DNA of 64,000 bases from positions 62,001 to 126,000 of the forward strand of contig JAAKBF010000037.1 of the NCBI GenBank assembly GCA_012656075.1, in the 5' to 3' direction. The DNA is from Phytophthora hibernalis (Eukaryota > Oomycota > Peronosporomycetes > Peronosporales > Peronosporaceae). Under the pieces are notes generated by a model. That model searched no databases. It saw only the letters and a list, made by a program, of their open reading frames with translations, and was not told the origin of the DNA. Positions 20,553 to 31,499 of this stretch are shown here, in pieces; positions within the stretch are counted from its first letter, which is position 1; each line of letters starts with the position of its first letter. Both the position numbers and the translations under genes were made by a program.

Positions 20553-21829
20553 TTAGTATGCCACGGGGAAGCTTAAGCAGATACGGTAATCCTTAACGTA
20601 CCCAATGTCGACCAGCTTCGCCGTACCCGAGAACAACATGGCGTGCTTCAGTTCCTCGTTCAGGATGCGAAGGACACTCGCCACACCAACCTCACCCTGT
20701 TCATAAGCAGTGTTAGAAGGCAACCGATGGCAAAACACACAACAGCCCTCGACGTACGCTGTGCGCCAGACCGTAGAGAACGGGGCGGCCCAGGAATACA
20801 GCACGCGCGCCGAGCGCCAGAGCCTTGAACACGTCCGTGCCGCGACGAATGCCGCCATCGAGGTACACCTCAGCACGTCCATCCACCGCCTTGACGATAG
20901 CAGGGAGCGCGTCAACGGTAGCCGACACGCCGTCCAGCTGTCGCGCGCCGTGGTTGGACACCAGGATGCCTTCGCAGCCCATGTCCACAGCGATCTTGGC
21001 GTCTTCGGGGCTGAGCACGCCCTTGACGACCACCGGCAGCTTGGTGATACTCTTGAGCCACTTGACGTCATTCCAGTTGAGCGTCAGGTCAAAGAGTTCG
21101 CTCACATAGTGGGCCAGGCCCGAGTCCTTGAGACTGTTGACACCGTGCTCGTGCTCACCCCCACGGCGGAAAAGTTGGCCATTGTCAGGTGGTTGGGCAG
21201 ACTGAACTTGTTGCGTACGTCCGGCTCGCGGTGGCCCAGCATGGGCGTGTCCACCGTGAGCACAATGGCCTTGTAGCCAGCCTTCTCCGCTCGCTTCACG
21301 AGTCCGCTCGTGAGTTCTAATCAACCCCAACAAAAGACCACATCAGTACAGTACTTCCTCCTCTCCACCTTCTAGCCACCTTCACCTCGGTCTTTGAACA
21401 CGTAGAGTTGGTACCAACGCAGCGCATTCGGGTTGGCCTTGCTATTGGCTATTGCCACATCTTCCAGACTCGTCGTGGAGATGGTACTGAGGATGTAGCA
21501 CGTGTCCGCCTTGGCCGCTGCGCTCGTGCTGGCTAGTTCCCCGTCCGGGTGCGCCATGCGGTGCATGGCCGACGGCGCCACGCACACGGGGAGCTCACGC
21601 GCTGGCCCAGCAGCGTCGTGCCAATATCAATGTTGGACACATCCCGGAGGACTCGCGGGTGCAGCACCAGCCGACTGAAGGCCGCACGGTTCTCGTGCAG
21701 CGTCACCATGTCGTCCGCGCCCGACGCGTAGTAGTCGAAGGCGTTCTTGGGCAGGTATTCACGGGCGAACTCCTCGAATTCGAGCAGGTTGAGTGGCGTG
21801 CCGTCGCTGCCAGGGACGATCTTCACCAT
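20553..21829 (-). CDS. FMN-dependent 2-hydroxy-acid (glycolate/lactate) oxidase
   Basis: It oxidises short 2-hydroxy acids such as glycolate or L-lactate to 2-oxo acids, giving peroxide, using FMN. Start chosen at MVKIVPGSDG. Exons 21829-21386, 21316-20758 and 20696-20553; introns of 69 bp (21317-21385) and 61 bp (20697-20757) have GT-AG ends and join in frame. Signatures: FDYYASGADD near residue 30, LRWYQLYVFKDR, VLTVDTPMLGHREPDVRN, the catalytic SNHGARQLDG (His and Arg), and the FMN-phosphate loop DGGIRRGTDVFKALALGA. Predicted length is 382 aa, normal for the family. Two one-base gaps, in GGGG at 21,588-21,591 and CCCCC at 21,158-21,162, break the frame as written; I treat them as likely sequence errors. 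The C terminus ends VAY and is not a PTS1 peroxisome signal. Confidence 0.88.
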
Positions 21830-22052
21830 AGCGGACCAAAGGCCTCGAACTTTTCGCAAGCTGACCTGCACTGGACACTGCGAGATTGGAAATGAAGAGG
21901 TTCAACATTGCGTTGGCATCGATGATTGGCTATTCTCACAGAATAAAGCGACCTGTGTTTGTAAGATGTAGGTAGACGGGGTGAGACACAATTTCAAAGT
22001 GTGAAAGGAAGATGTCCTCCGTGCTTTAGCTGGCAATAGTAAACTACCGTTG

Positions 22053-22113
22053 TCGACCAATCACCGCGCTCGACCAATCACCGCGCTCGACCAATCACCG
22101 CGCTCGACCAATC
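22053..22113. repeat. 17-bp tandem repeat carrying CCAAT, 3.6 copies
   Basis: The unit TCGACCAATCACCGCGC repeats perfectly three times, plus ten bases of a fourth. Each unit contains CCAAT on the plus strand. It lies 224-284 bp upstream of the oxidase start codon, so it may be a promoter element of that gene or a plain minisatellite. Confidence 0.9.
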
Positions 22114-23081
22114 TTGCGGATCATGGACAGATAACTTGGCAGGATTGTTTGATGTTTGCCTTGTTCGATATTCTCTGGATTTTAAATCCAGAGTCTACTA
22201 AGATTGCAAACGAGGTCTGGGTCCTTGCATTTCTGATACCTTTCGTAATACGATTTGAAAACTATAACAAATAAGCTTTAAAACCCAGCTATATTTGATA
22301 ACCGGATCGACAATTATTTTATTTGTGGCGGTTGACCCATCCGCAGAAGAATTAGCCAACACACCTCTATAATATGATATCACTTATAATCTTATTTTAC
22401 CTGCAGCAGATGATTTATCCAGACCGTTCGAGCAACATCTTGGATGATTTTTCTTCGAGCAACACACTATGGTGTGTAGATGAATTCCGTACGTCTACAG
22501 ATATCGAAGCGCGTGTCCATTAAATAGAAAAATGATGACACCACATCATGTTGGTTATTGTCCGGCATTCATACAGTGTAGGTGTAGTAAGAATATGCGT
22601 GCGTCGTTGCATTACCTCGCTTCCATGCAAGACTACGTACAAAATCTAAAATCACATCATTCACGGAAAATTATTCGTGTAGTGTGAACGAAACATTTCC
22701 TGCAGCTATCTTGGCCAACAAAACTTAGGGAAATTTTTACGCCCGATGGTCTATGGATACTTCAAGTACATGGTGAGAAAGTTACACGCATTGGTAGGGG
22801 TTTCGTTTGAGTAAATACGCAGGCATGATTGGCATAGTTACTAGGTACGTTGTTTAGTCTGGGAGATAGAACATTAGGTGTGGCGTTGGCATTAATGGAA
22901 TTTATTTCACCCTCGCTATTTAATGGTATTCATGAAAGCCCGCGTACTCGAAGCTCTCGTCGCAGTGCATGGTGTAGAGTCCACAGTACATAGGCTCACA
23001 TATTCCCTGCGCCGATATTAAATTTGCACACGCAATCGTACTCAACCTGCGCACACTACACAGAACATGGCTTCATCTCCC
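22114..23081. other. AT-rich intergenic stretch
   Basis: No gene, LTR or terminal inverted repeat is supported over these roughly 970 bp, which lie between the oxidase promoter side and the left end of LTR D. Confidence 0.5.
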
Positions 23082-23932
23082 TGTGGTTGTGCAAAACACA
23101 CAAATTCGTCTGATGTGGACTTCTACCTTGCAATAACAACAATCGCCGAGTTAGGTCGGCGTTGTTGGTCTGCGCTGGGTTGTTCCCACGCGATCCGGCC
23201 TTTCCGGGACAGGTAGTGTCTCGTTTCCGTCGAATACCAGCTAATCAAGCCAGCCAAAAATCTTCCAAAGACCAACCGAACTCGGCTGGCTCCGTTCACG
23301 TCTTCCCGTGCCCTCCACCAAAGGATGGACGACGGTGCGCTAGCGCTTTTACGTGTCACCGAGGCAAAAGCTACTCGGCTGAAAGTGTCACGGCACCCGG
23401 GCTATCCGGAGTACCGACTCACCGAGTTCGGCGAGATTTCTTCTTCGCGCGTAGCGAGACACACCCTACCCCTGGCTGACCCATTCTCTTGGCGCTACAA
23501 GTCAACACCCTACAAGCTATGCCTCTCGGGTGTCAACGGCAGGCATAATCCAGCCCGTGCAGGGACTTACCGGAGAGGTCTACACTTGTCTTTGACTTAT
23601 AAAATTCTGCTCTGTTGGTTCTGTTATCTTCTGAGGACCTGAAAGGTCCTTTTCTTGGTTTCCTGCATATCCTTTACAAATATCAAATGAAATGGAGTCG
23701 TTTCGACCTCTTCCGACTCCTCAGCCGAGCTCGTTGGCTCTGAAATCCCGTGGATGCCCCTTGAGCCGAGGCGTTTGTCCGCTGGCGCGCGCCTATACAA
23801 TCTTTAATATGCGGCGGTCATTCTGGATCTCATCCGACTCTTCGGCCGAGTTCCGCGTCTCTCCAGCGTCCGCGCCGTCCCTTCATCTTAGTACCGACCG
23901 TTGAGCTCGGCTGTTGACCTGATAATCGTATC
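23082..23932 (-). repeat. LTR D (diverged LTR B), minus orientation, U3 end missing
   Basis: It starts TGTGGTTGTGC, matching the U5 end of LTR B in reverse, and shares blocks with 6,464-7,340 such as the region around CCCTCCACCAAAGGATGG and AATGAAATGGAGTCGTT. At 23,932 it stops where an A LTR begins. The copy at 36,472 continues past this point (ATAATCGTATCCGG...), so the U3 end has been lost here. Confidence 0.75.
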
Positions 23933-24820
23933 TGTCGTGTAGGATCACGCAGAAATTCTCACTTCCAAATGGTATGAGCCCCACCAACAACACTTGCTTC
24001 TCCTTGTCAGATCAACGAGCGTTGGATCAAACCTGAAGACCAGGAACGATCCCTTACGCCGGGTTGGATGTGAACCCTCTGTACACCTAGGTTGTATTAG
24101 GCCAACCCAATAACCTGCACCACTAGCCACGAGCGAGGGCTAGTATGCAATATTGCGCTTTCGCGCGAATCCCGCAGTCTTTCAGAAGGAAGGGTACCGG
24201 CTGTCAAGCCTAATATGGGTTTGCCGAGGTAAAACCTCGGCGGGCAGTAAAATATGTATGGAACACTCGGTTCCACTATAATATATGGTGAACGACGCTT
24301 CTCGTCGCTCCCAACGCTCGGCCACTCTAATCTCTTGGACTGACCAGCAACAAACCCTCGGTTCAATGTACCTTAGGCTCGCTGACCAGCATCCCACAAG
24401 CCGAGCGTATCCAGACCCTAAGATAAGCTAGCTAGACTTACCGAAGACGGACTTGACCCTTGGTGACTTGGGGGAGACTGCTGATTTATTTATGTTGATC
24501 TATGGTTCTGAGAGCCTCTGTAGTCGATCCTATAGCTAGTCCTATACGTAAATACAAATATCCAGTGTGAACCGATCCCCGTATGTGATCCTGTACCCGG
24601 CTCTATAAGACCGAGGGTACGAAACTGAAATGGGTACAAACGAGGGCTCGTACCCTCGGCCGGGAATTTATTATACCCGACCGAGGCCTCGGTCACTAAG
24701 CTATCGTGGTCACTGTGGCGCGGGGAATGTAATCCGCCAATCAGGATACGCCGGTCACTTTCCTTCAGCAAGGGCAACCTTGCCGACTGGTGACCGAGCG
24801 CCCCAGAACCCAACACCACA
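23933..24820 (-). repeat. LTR A without attached element, 888 bp
   Basis: This is a full-length match to 5,398-6,285, starting TGTCGTGTAG and ending CAACACCACA. No primer site or gag lies on either side, as in a solo LTR. However, the flanks do not show the same 5 bp (GTATC at left, ACTGC at right), so simple insertion followed by LTR-LTR recombination does not explain it alone. Confidence 0.85.
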
Positions 24821-24886
24821 ACTGCCCCGCCTCGACGCAAGCTCCCGCAAGTAGTGCGCGTCGTGGTGCCTTCAGTTCTTCGCACC

Positions 24887-27400
24887 ATGGCTCATCCATC
24901 ACGTCTTCTCAGCGACGCCACCGCCGCCGCTCTCCGTGCCATCACTCCGAGCGACGAGGTATACTGCTCCCTCTTCATCACCTCAACACCTTGAACTTCT
25001 TCTAACTCTTCGTTCCATCTTTCTTCCATATCACAGGCACAATCGCCGGAGCCTGCCGATGCTCCTGCCGACGTTCCTGACCCTGCCGAATCCTCGATAC
25101 CGACTCCACAACGTCCCGATGGTCCTCCGCCGGCTGATGGTGGTGCAGCCGAAGGTTCATCACTTCGTACGCCTCCGTCATCGCCCGACGCCTCGCCTGT
25201 CCTGGCGTACCTGCTTCGCGGTACTCCCGCGACGGTCTCCGGGCCCTTGGGCGCCCGAGACGCTCGTCTTGCCTCGGTCGGGTATGACACCTCCGGCGTC
25301 ACTCCCACTCCCGTTGCTTCGACCGAGTCTTCGGTCTCTGCTCTGGTCGAGCAGCGTCTCCTCCAATTGGGTCAGCTCGTGGTTGGTGTGGCCCGTCAGC
25401 TCCTCGGCGAGTCGATTCGTCGCTCGACAGCCGGATGGAGCAAGCCACAGACCTCGGGAAGGTTCTGAATGCCGCTGTGGCTCCCGCTCAACTTCCACCG
25501 GGTGAGGCCGAGCTCGTCGTCGACCTTCGTAACGAGGTGTCAGAGCTCAAGGCTCGAATTGCTGACACCGATGACCGTCTCCAGGCAGAGACGCGGGAAC
25601 GCGAGAGGTTCGAGCGTTTCAGCACCCAAGCTACCAGCGACGAGAGTCATACTCGTGATTCTCTAGATGACCTCCGTCAGTCGTACCTCGCTCTCAAGGA
25701 CGAGCATGAACAGGCGGTAGCGCACCTGCGCCAAGCCAACACTGCCATCGCCGACCATGACCACATTGTGGGGTTCTGGGCGGCTCGCGCGATTACGGCC
25801 GAGGCTTCGGCGACGTCGACACAGCGACTCCTCCGCCAGGATCGTGAGCGTTTCAAGGCAGGCATGGTGACATATACCGAGCAAGTGGCCAAACATCGGG
25901 CTGCTCTCGAGGCTTCCGACCAAGCCTCGGTCGGTGGCGTTTCTCTACAGGTCCAAGCTCTCGAAGCTCAGGTCGCAAGCTTGAAGCGGGCGAACTCTAT
26001 TCTGCGTCGCCACGCTGCTATCCACGAGCTCGATGTCGACACATTGGTGCTTGCTTCTGCTGGTAAGTTCTGCTCTTCTCCTCTTGCTCTAGCGGTCTCT
26101 CTAAGCTCTTCTTTCTCTCGTTCAGGTATTAAGGCGGACGACATCGACTGGGAGTTTCGGACTCTCTCCTCCGAGCATCACTTCGAAACGTAGTCGAAGT
26201 GTGTCTTCGGAGAGCTCGGAGGACGACGAACAAGAGCCCAAGGCCTCGGAGCCGGGGCCCAAGCCTCCAGCGCAGGCACCTTCGGCTGCAGATGGTGCCT
26301 CCGAGGATTCAGACGACCTGCCGCTCATTCCATCGGCATCCCAGCGTCGAAGGAATCGGCGCAAGCGCCTCCGGCAGCAAGCATCCCAAGCTCCGCTACC
26401 GCAGGCGACGCCGGCGTATCCTCCACACGTTCCGTCGGGACCGCTAAAGTCGACCCTTCCTGCCAGTAAACGGTTGGGTCGTCCCTCTAAGAGTTTGGGT
26501 GCCCCAGCTCACGGACATACGCCCAAACCTTCGGTCAGTTCGTCGCCGGGGTCGCCGGCGCCGTCGTCTCCTGCAGGGTCTCCACCGAGTCTTCCGTCTG
26601 GATCTCCACCTGTGTCGCCGCCTATGTCTCCACCGAGCGGCTCGCTCCCAAGTCCTCCGCCGGGTTCTCCACCGAGTCCTCCACCCGGATCCTCGGTGCC
26701 CTCGACCCCGGCCGAAGTCATTGACTTGTCGGGTGATGAGGTCGATACCGATCCTCGGACGGCCGCGATCCTCGCTTATGGATCATTTCTTCAGCCGTGA
26801 CATCGCCGGCTCGTCGTGATGGTCGGCCCACCCGCAGTGCGTCGGTATTGGCCACTTTGCGGTCCCAGAGAGAACTGGAGACTCTGGAGGCGTCCGATTT
26901 CTTCATCATCGGCTCCCGTCATCGTCCGAGTCCTCTCAGACCTCGGGGTCGCCTACTGTCCCAGATCCACCCAAGACTTCGGCGACCCTGGCGCCACCGG
27001 TGTCGTCGCAGACGGCCTCAGTCGTGACTCCGCCGACTCCGTCGGTTTCGACTCCGCTTACTCCGACTCCACCGAGCGTGCTGGCTGTTCCTGTATCGCA
27101 GCCGGTCTCCGCGTCCCTACCGTCGTCGGGTGGGGTACCGACCACCTTCCTCGGTCACGACGCCCGTGACCTCGGTGGCGGTGCCTACTCCGGTTCCTGC
27201 GATTGTAGTGCCATCAACTCTTGCAGGCGCGATTGTAGGGCCCCCGATGGTTCAACGCCTCCAGCTACTGCCGCCCAAGGGCATACACCGAGGTCTCGAT
27301 CGGGTCTCCGACGGTCGCATACCCAAGTGACGGCTACGCTTTCCACGGTTCCTGGAACCGACCCAAGTACGTTCGCGCCGGCAGTGCCGAGACGTGAAGC
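24887..27400 (+). pseudogene. Antisense coiled-coil ORF of an LTR D element, copy 3 (aORF3)
   Basis: The most readable copy. Exon 1 (24,887-24,958) begins MAHPSRLLSDATAAALRAI; a 78-bp GT-AG intron follows (24,959-25,036); exon 2 runs Pro/Ser-rich, then LLQLGQLVVGVARQLLGES (about 25,360), a coiled coil (25,500-25,980) and a block SLKRANSILRRHAAIHELDV like ILRQKR in the other copies; a 63-bp intron with GTAAGT...CAG lies at 26,063-26,125; then an acidic Ser stretch and a Pro/Ser repeat (26,520-26,720, units like GSPPSPPPGS). A Pro/Thr/Val-rich tail continues to about 27,330 in shifting frames. Single-base shifts near 25,435 and 26,172 break it. It is read away from the LTR D U3 side, opposite to the LTR. 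Function unknown. Confidence 0.6.
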
Positions 27401-28188
27401 CTACCTGTTGCTATCGGGAAACACCATGCATCTTCAATTCAGAAGATGTATTAAAGAAAATAGCAAGACAATGTGCCAGTTCAGGTGTCCAACATGCTGA
27501 TACGATCTTCTTACTCCTTGCTAGACAACGTGCCCGAAGTGGAACTTGATTTTGAATTTGAGGTGAGTATCAGGAGGCTGATAAGTTCTTGGTGGCGACG
27601 TCGGTCTTCTTCACGCTCCTCAACACGCTGTCGGCGCTCTGCTTCTCGATCTTCTTCGCGACGTGCCCTTTCCTCTTCGCGCCGAATACGCTCTACTTCG
27701 CGTTCCTGCTCCCAACGATTTTGCTGATTTTCAGCTCTTTGCCGTTCCTGTTCGAGTGACAACCGCATCATGGCTAAGAACCGCGAGTCCGTTTCGTCGT
27801 CAGTGACTGATCTGGGGAGGACATGGATTTTTAACTCGCATAGGCCGCATGGTCTGTACGGGGGACCCTACGAAGGAGGTAACACTGAGCGACTAGAAAG
27901 TACAATAAGCAGTCCCGTTGAAGCGGTGGTAGGAGCCTCACACCCAGAGCGTGCTTGAAACCAGAGCCGACACACGCAGCTACTGAAGTAACTTCAATGT
28001 TGGCATTTTTCTGCAAATGGTTTTGGTTGTATGCGTTCTCACTGTACATGAGTACCCTTGTATTGTGCTGTAGTACCACTCCATTCTCGTTACTGTGGGT
28101 ACCGCATTTAGTATCACTCATCCTAATTTGTGTGAGTTATTTTAGCTTCTGCTCACATCGATTAGTCCGAGTGTTGCTAATAAAGAAG
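27401..28188. other. Transition region with a small charged ORF
   Basis: The only notable coding potential is on the minus strand at 27,511-27,771, an 86-residue frame rich in Glu/Arg (EREEDRRRHQELISLL) that would form a single charged helix. It resembles helical pieces seen in transposon proteins but has no motif, so function is unknown. The rest (27,772-28,188) shows nothing I can support. Confidence 0.35.
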
Positions 28189-28931
28189 TCAGAGTAAATT
28201 TGGTGTGGCTAAATCAGACGCATTGCATCTAATTGAGTCCTCACTGCAATGAGTTGCATCACACGACTGCTTCGGCGGATGGAGAAGTGGGGAAGGCAGT
28301 GCCGAGGCGTTGACTTCGCCGCTTGGAGATGCCGAGTCGGCAGGTTTACCAGTAAATTCGTCCGGGTACTTCCTGATAATCTCTTGGAGATGAGAGAATA
28401 GCTGCTCAACACGCCATTTACCGTCGACGGCAAGTGAGAGACCACAACGGATCATGGCTTTCCTAACGTAATTCATTCCATTCTTGTCCGTCTGTGCGTT
28501 TACCCGGCGGACGGCCTTGGCAGCGAGGGAGAGAAAATATCGCTTGCCGGGGTTCTTCAGCTTGCCGGACCAGGCACCATCAGACCGAACCTTGTTCTGC
28601 CATTCGTTGCCTTCAATTAGGTCAATCTTCTTCTCGTTCCACAAGCGACGCCACTCATCCTTTATTTTTGCGATCACAAAGGAATCGGCGGGCTGACAAA
28701 GATCCGTGGCATTCGGTGAGAAGAACTTCAGCGAGGCATTCAGCTTCTCCAGCTCCTCGTTGCACTCATCTTCGTCGAGATGGCCGGAGCAGCTGTCTAA
28801 AAATGTACTTTTGCGGCCTAGACGGTCTGGCCTCTGTGCGCGTGGCTCGCGCAAATATTCATGAAAGAGTCGTTTGTTCATCCATCCCTTCAGTCCCGTG
28901 CGATAACACACACCAACCACATCACCACTAA
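28189..28931 (-). pseudogene. Pogo-like DDE transposase, C-terminal half
   Basis: The minus strand reads GVCYRTGLKGWMNKRLFHEY, then FLDSCSGHLDEDE (second catalytic Asp region) and FFSPNATDLCQPADSFVIAKIKDEW, the signature of the CENP-B/pogo/Tigger DDE_1 superfamily. It ends at a stop at 28,189 after a Ser/Pro-rich tail. Its upstream half lies at 31,500-32,100, separated by a PIF/Harbinger insertion; removing the insertion and one TAA copy joins the two halves in the same frame. The transposase would excise and reinsert a TA-flanked element; this copy cannot work. Confidence 0.8.
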
Positions 28932-29029
28932 GGCGGGTTATTATTTTCCCGCTCCCGGCTCCCAGGAGATAACGAACGCTCCCGCTCCCAACATTATTTC
29001 GCGTCGCCGGGAGCGGAACGGGTGGTGAG

Positions 29030-29940
29030 TGTTGCCCTCAAGCAGCCCCCGAGCGAGCAGAAACGGAGGAGCTTCAGCGTGTCGAGAGCGCAATGGAAGT
29101 CTACAAGCAGTGGGGTGCGAACGCGCCGCGTGCAGAGTGCAGGCGACTGAAGTCGACGCCTGCGTCTAGCAACAAGGCGTTCTATCTGGCCGCGCTACGA
29201 GCCAGCATGATAGTGACGGAATCGATTGTGGGAACAGGGGTTGTGCAGGACCCTTTCCTGCGGTCAACGCCCGTCCGCAAGACGGTTGACTGCGTATTTA
29301 GATTTCTGAATGTGTTGTTTTCGGACAGCTACTGCGACGGACTGTTGAGTTTGGGCGACGTCGCCACCCGCCACGCGCTCGACACCCACACGACGGGTAG
29401 CGCCTCCGACTACTGGAATCCAGTCACGGATGCATAAAACGATGAAGATAATGAAAGTTTTAACGCTTTACTGCATATGCGTGTGCAGTTTTCAAGCATT
29501 GATCCTGCAGCATTTAAGCCCCATGCTAGCAAAAAGTATGGGCCATGTGGAAAGAGGTGACACGTGACTACCGTGAAGTCAACGCGCGGTTTACCAAATC
29601 CGGAAACAACGCCGCCTTCACGACGTTCCACGGAGGCAGGATGGAGTTATATTACCTGCATTTATTGACTACCATCACGAAGCCAACCTCCACGCATGTG
29701 TTGTTCAGAAGCTGCGAAAAGTATTACGTTGAAGCGACAGAAGATTGCCCGCAGTGAACAAGAACACGTGGCAACAATGCGAGCAGCATTCATTCGGAGA
29801 AGAAGGTCTCCGTCGACTTGTTGGTTATGTTGCAGAGAAACCTACGGAAGATGCGCGGTGACCTCGCTGATCTCATGCAGCAAGGACGTACAGCGGAAGA
29901 CGGCGAAGGGGTGGATCTTAAAAGTGCATCGTAAAGCTTA
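29030..29940 (+). pseudogene. Second ORF inside the Harbinger element (unknown, decayed)
   Basis: The plus strand encodes a helical protein with LRASMIVTESIVGTGVVQDP, KTVDCVFRFLNVLFSDSYCD, then after an in-frame TAA at 29,435-29,437 YGP/MWKEVTRDYREVNARF and FTTFHGGRMELYYLHLL. A one-base gap near 29,543 breaks it too. PIF/Harbinger elements usually carry a second gene for a Myb/SANT-like DNA-binding partner, and the position fits, but I see no Myb helix pattern and would not claim it. I recall similar sequences as common hypothetical oomycete proteins; this is not checked. Confidence 0.45.
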
Positions 29941-30040
29941 GGACTGAGATGGACGCGTGTTTACAATAGTAGATAGAAAGTTTACGCTATAATCAAACCT
30001 TTTCAGACTACTGTCATTTTATTTTTCGAAGTTGAAGTTG

Positions 30041-31321
30041 CTATTTCGTCAATAACGTAGACAGCGATAACTCAGCACTGTAATGTTTACGTCTGCTCTG
30101 TTTCGGCTTGATGTTCTGCATTTCGCTGGATATTGTGCTGGGGTCTTCGGTAGCCTTGCGACCAAACAAACTTGCGAATTTCTTCTCGGAGAACGCACGT
30201 ACGGGATTTTTACTTGGAACCTCGGTACTGGACGGAATGTAGCCGAGTTCTCGGAGTTCTTGGCCATCTTGATGCGTGTAGACTATATCGATGTCGCTGA
30301 CCATTCCGTAACTGTTTTCGCGACTGCTCACACAAAAATTGTGTAAACGCATAATTGTATGGACTAATGGTGGCACGTTTTTAAGGCTAACTTCAAGTGG
30401 ATTTTTAAGAATTCGCCATTTGGTTACCATTAATCCTAATGATTGCTCAACTCGAATACGCAGCTCACTAACGAAAAAGTTGAGCGTGTCCTTAGACTCA
30501 TCCATTCCATCAGCCGCACTGTATGGAGTTATCATATTTTCTGTATGTATGTATGCATTGTCTCCAACTAGATAGACACCAAGAGGGAGGTTAGTACATA
30601 TACTATGCAATGAGGAGAGCTGAAAAGCTCGCACATCATTAGTGCCACCAGGACATTTAATAGAAAATGATGTAAAGCGAGACAGATGATCACATGAAAC
30701 TTGCACATTTACACCATAACAGTGATAATGACCAGAAAAATACGATGTAATATGAGCCGTTTCACGTTTGGTAGGAGTCTTGATTCGACACAACCAGCCG
30801 TCCACGGCCCCAATACAACCTCGCAATGCACGGTGCGTACTAATTGACGCAAATACATTGCATTGAGCTTCCATCTCTGTTTCCGACGAAGGAAACCTAA
30901 TAGCTAACGACTCACACGCAAGTAATACATTCATACCAGAACTCACAGAACGAGTAAAGGTAGGTACACTTAACGAAGCAATTGCGGATATGTCCTCGTA
31001 GGAGCCGCCTGCCAGCCATATCAACGTACAATGGAATACAATTTCAACACGAACAGTTGTATATAGATGAGCAGCACGTAGAATTGGGTCTAGCAATTCA
31101 CAGAGTTGATGGAAAGCATTAAATCCCATCCTATAGCGACGCTGGAAGCGTCCTGGGTGCGTTAGCACTTCTGAAACGTACTGATCCCATACAAATAGAG
31201 GGCCTGAGCGCTTCTCATACGGCTCATTCATCGTATTAATATAAACCAATTCCCATGCACTTATCAGTTCGGTCTCTTCGTCTGCCGTTTGCACGCAATC
31301 CATCGCAAGCTGCAGCTCCAT
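30041..31321 (-). CDS. PIF/Harbinger transposase (DDE_Tnp_4 type), intact
   Basis: An uninterrupted 426-codon frame starts MELQLAMDCVQT, 178 bp inside the right end of its element. The N-terminal half has FNAFHQLCELLDPILRAA, typical of the helical region before the nuclease. The catalytic triad is visible: Asp in GCIGAVDGWLCRI, Asp in YLVGDNAYIHTENM, and Glu in LRIRVEQSLGLMVTKWRIL. It would cut at the terminal inverted repeats and insert into TWA. With intact TIRs and duplication this is the best candidate in the window for a still-functional DNA transposase. No intron was detected. Confidence 0.9.
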   Translation of the reverse strand: MELQLAMDCVQTADEETELISAWELVYINTMNEPYEKRSGPLFVWDQYVSEVLTHPGRFQRRYRMGFNAFHQLCELLDPILRAAHLYTTVRVEIVFHCTLIWLAGGSYEDISAIASLSVPTFTRSVSSGMNVLLACESLAIRFPSSETEMEAQCNVFASISTHRALRGCIGAVDGWLCRIKTPTKRETAHITSYFSGHYHCYGVNVQVSCDHLSRFTSFSIKCPGGTNDVRAFQLSSLHSICTNLPLGVYLVGDNAYIHTENMITPYSAADGMDESKDTLNFFVSELRIRVEQSLGLMVTKWRILKNPLEVSLKNVPPLVHTIMRLHNFCVSSRENSYGMVSDIDIVYTHQDGQELRELGYIPSSTEVPSKNPVRAFSEKKFASLFGRKATEDPSTISSEMQNIKPKQSRRKHYSAELSLSTLLTK

Positions 31322-31499
31322 TAACCCTCTGAAGGTCCTTGTGTGAGTGGAGACAAACGACCGAAAATTATCAGTTTTGAAAGGTAATATAATTTTTCAG
31401 AATTAGTGTGGACTACATAGCTCTCCAAGTTTGGTTCTTATTTTGGGAGTTATGAGCGTTTCCCACCCGGGATTTCTCCCTGGAAAATAAGAACGGGCC

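Larger units (their letters stand above)
28932..31499 (-). mobile_element. PIF/Harbinger DNA transposon, 2,568 bp, complete
   Basis: The ends are imperfect terminal inverted repeats: GGCGGGTTATTATTTTCC at the left and, on the opposite strand, GGCCCGTTCTTATTTTCC at the right (15 of 18 match). They are flanked by TAA on both sides (28,929-28,931 and 31,500-31,502), a 3-bp target duplication of the TWA type expected for this superfamily. Inside are a 426-codon transposase on the minus strand and a convergent, decayed second ORF on the plus strand. The target was the pogo-like transposase gene. Confidence 0.85.

Noticed and set aside
27473..27727. Plus-strand Ser/Arg-rich frame resembling an SR protein
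   Set aside because: It is the complement of the Glu/Arg helix on the minus strand, with low-complexity translation in both directions.
28494..28931. Plus-strand frame of 145 codons opposite the pogo transposase
   Set aside because: Shadow of the minus-strand transposase; composition is arginine/serine-rich with no motif.
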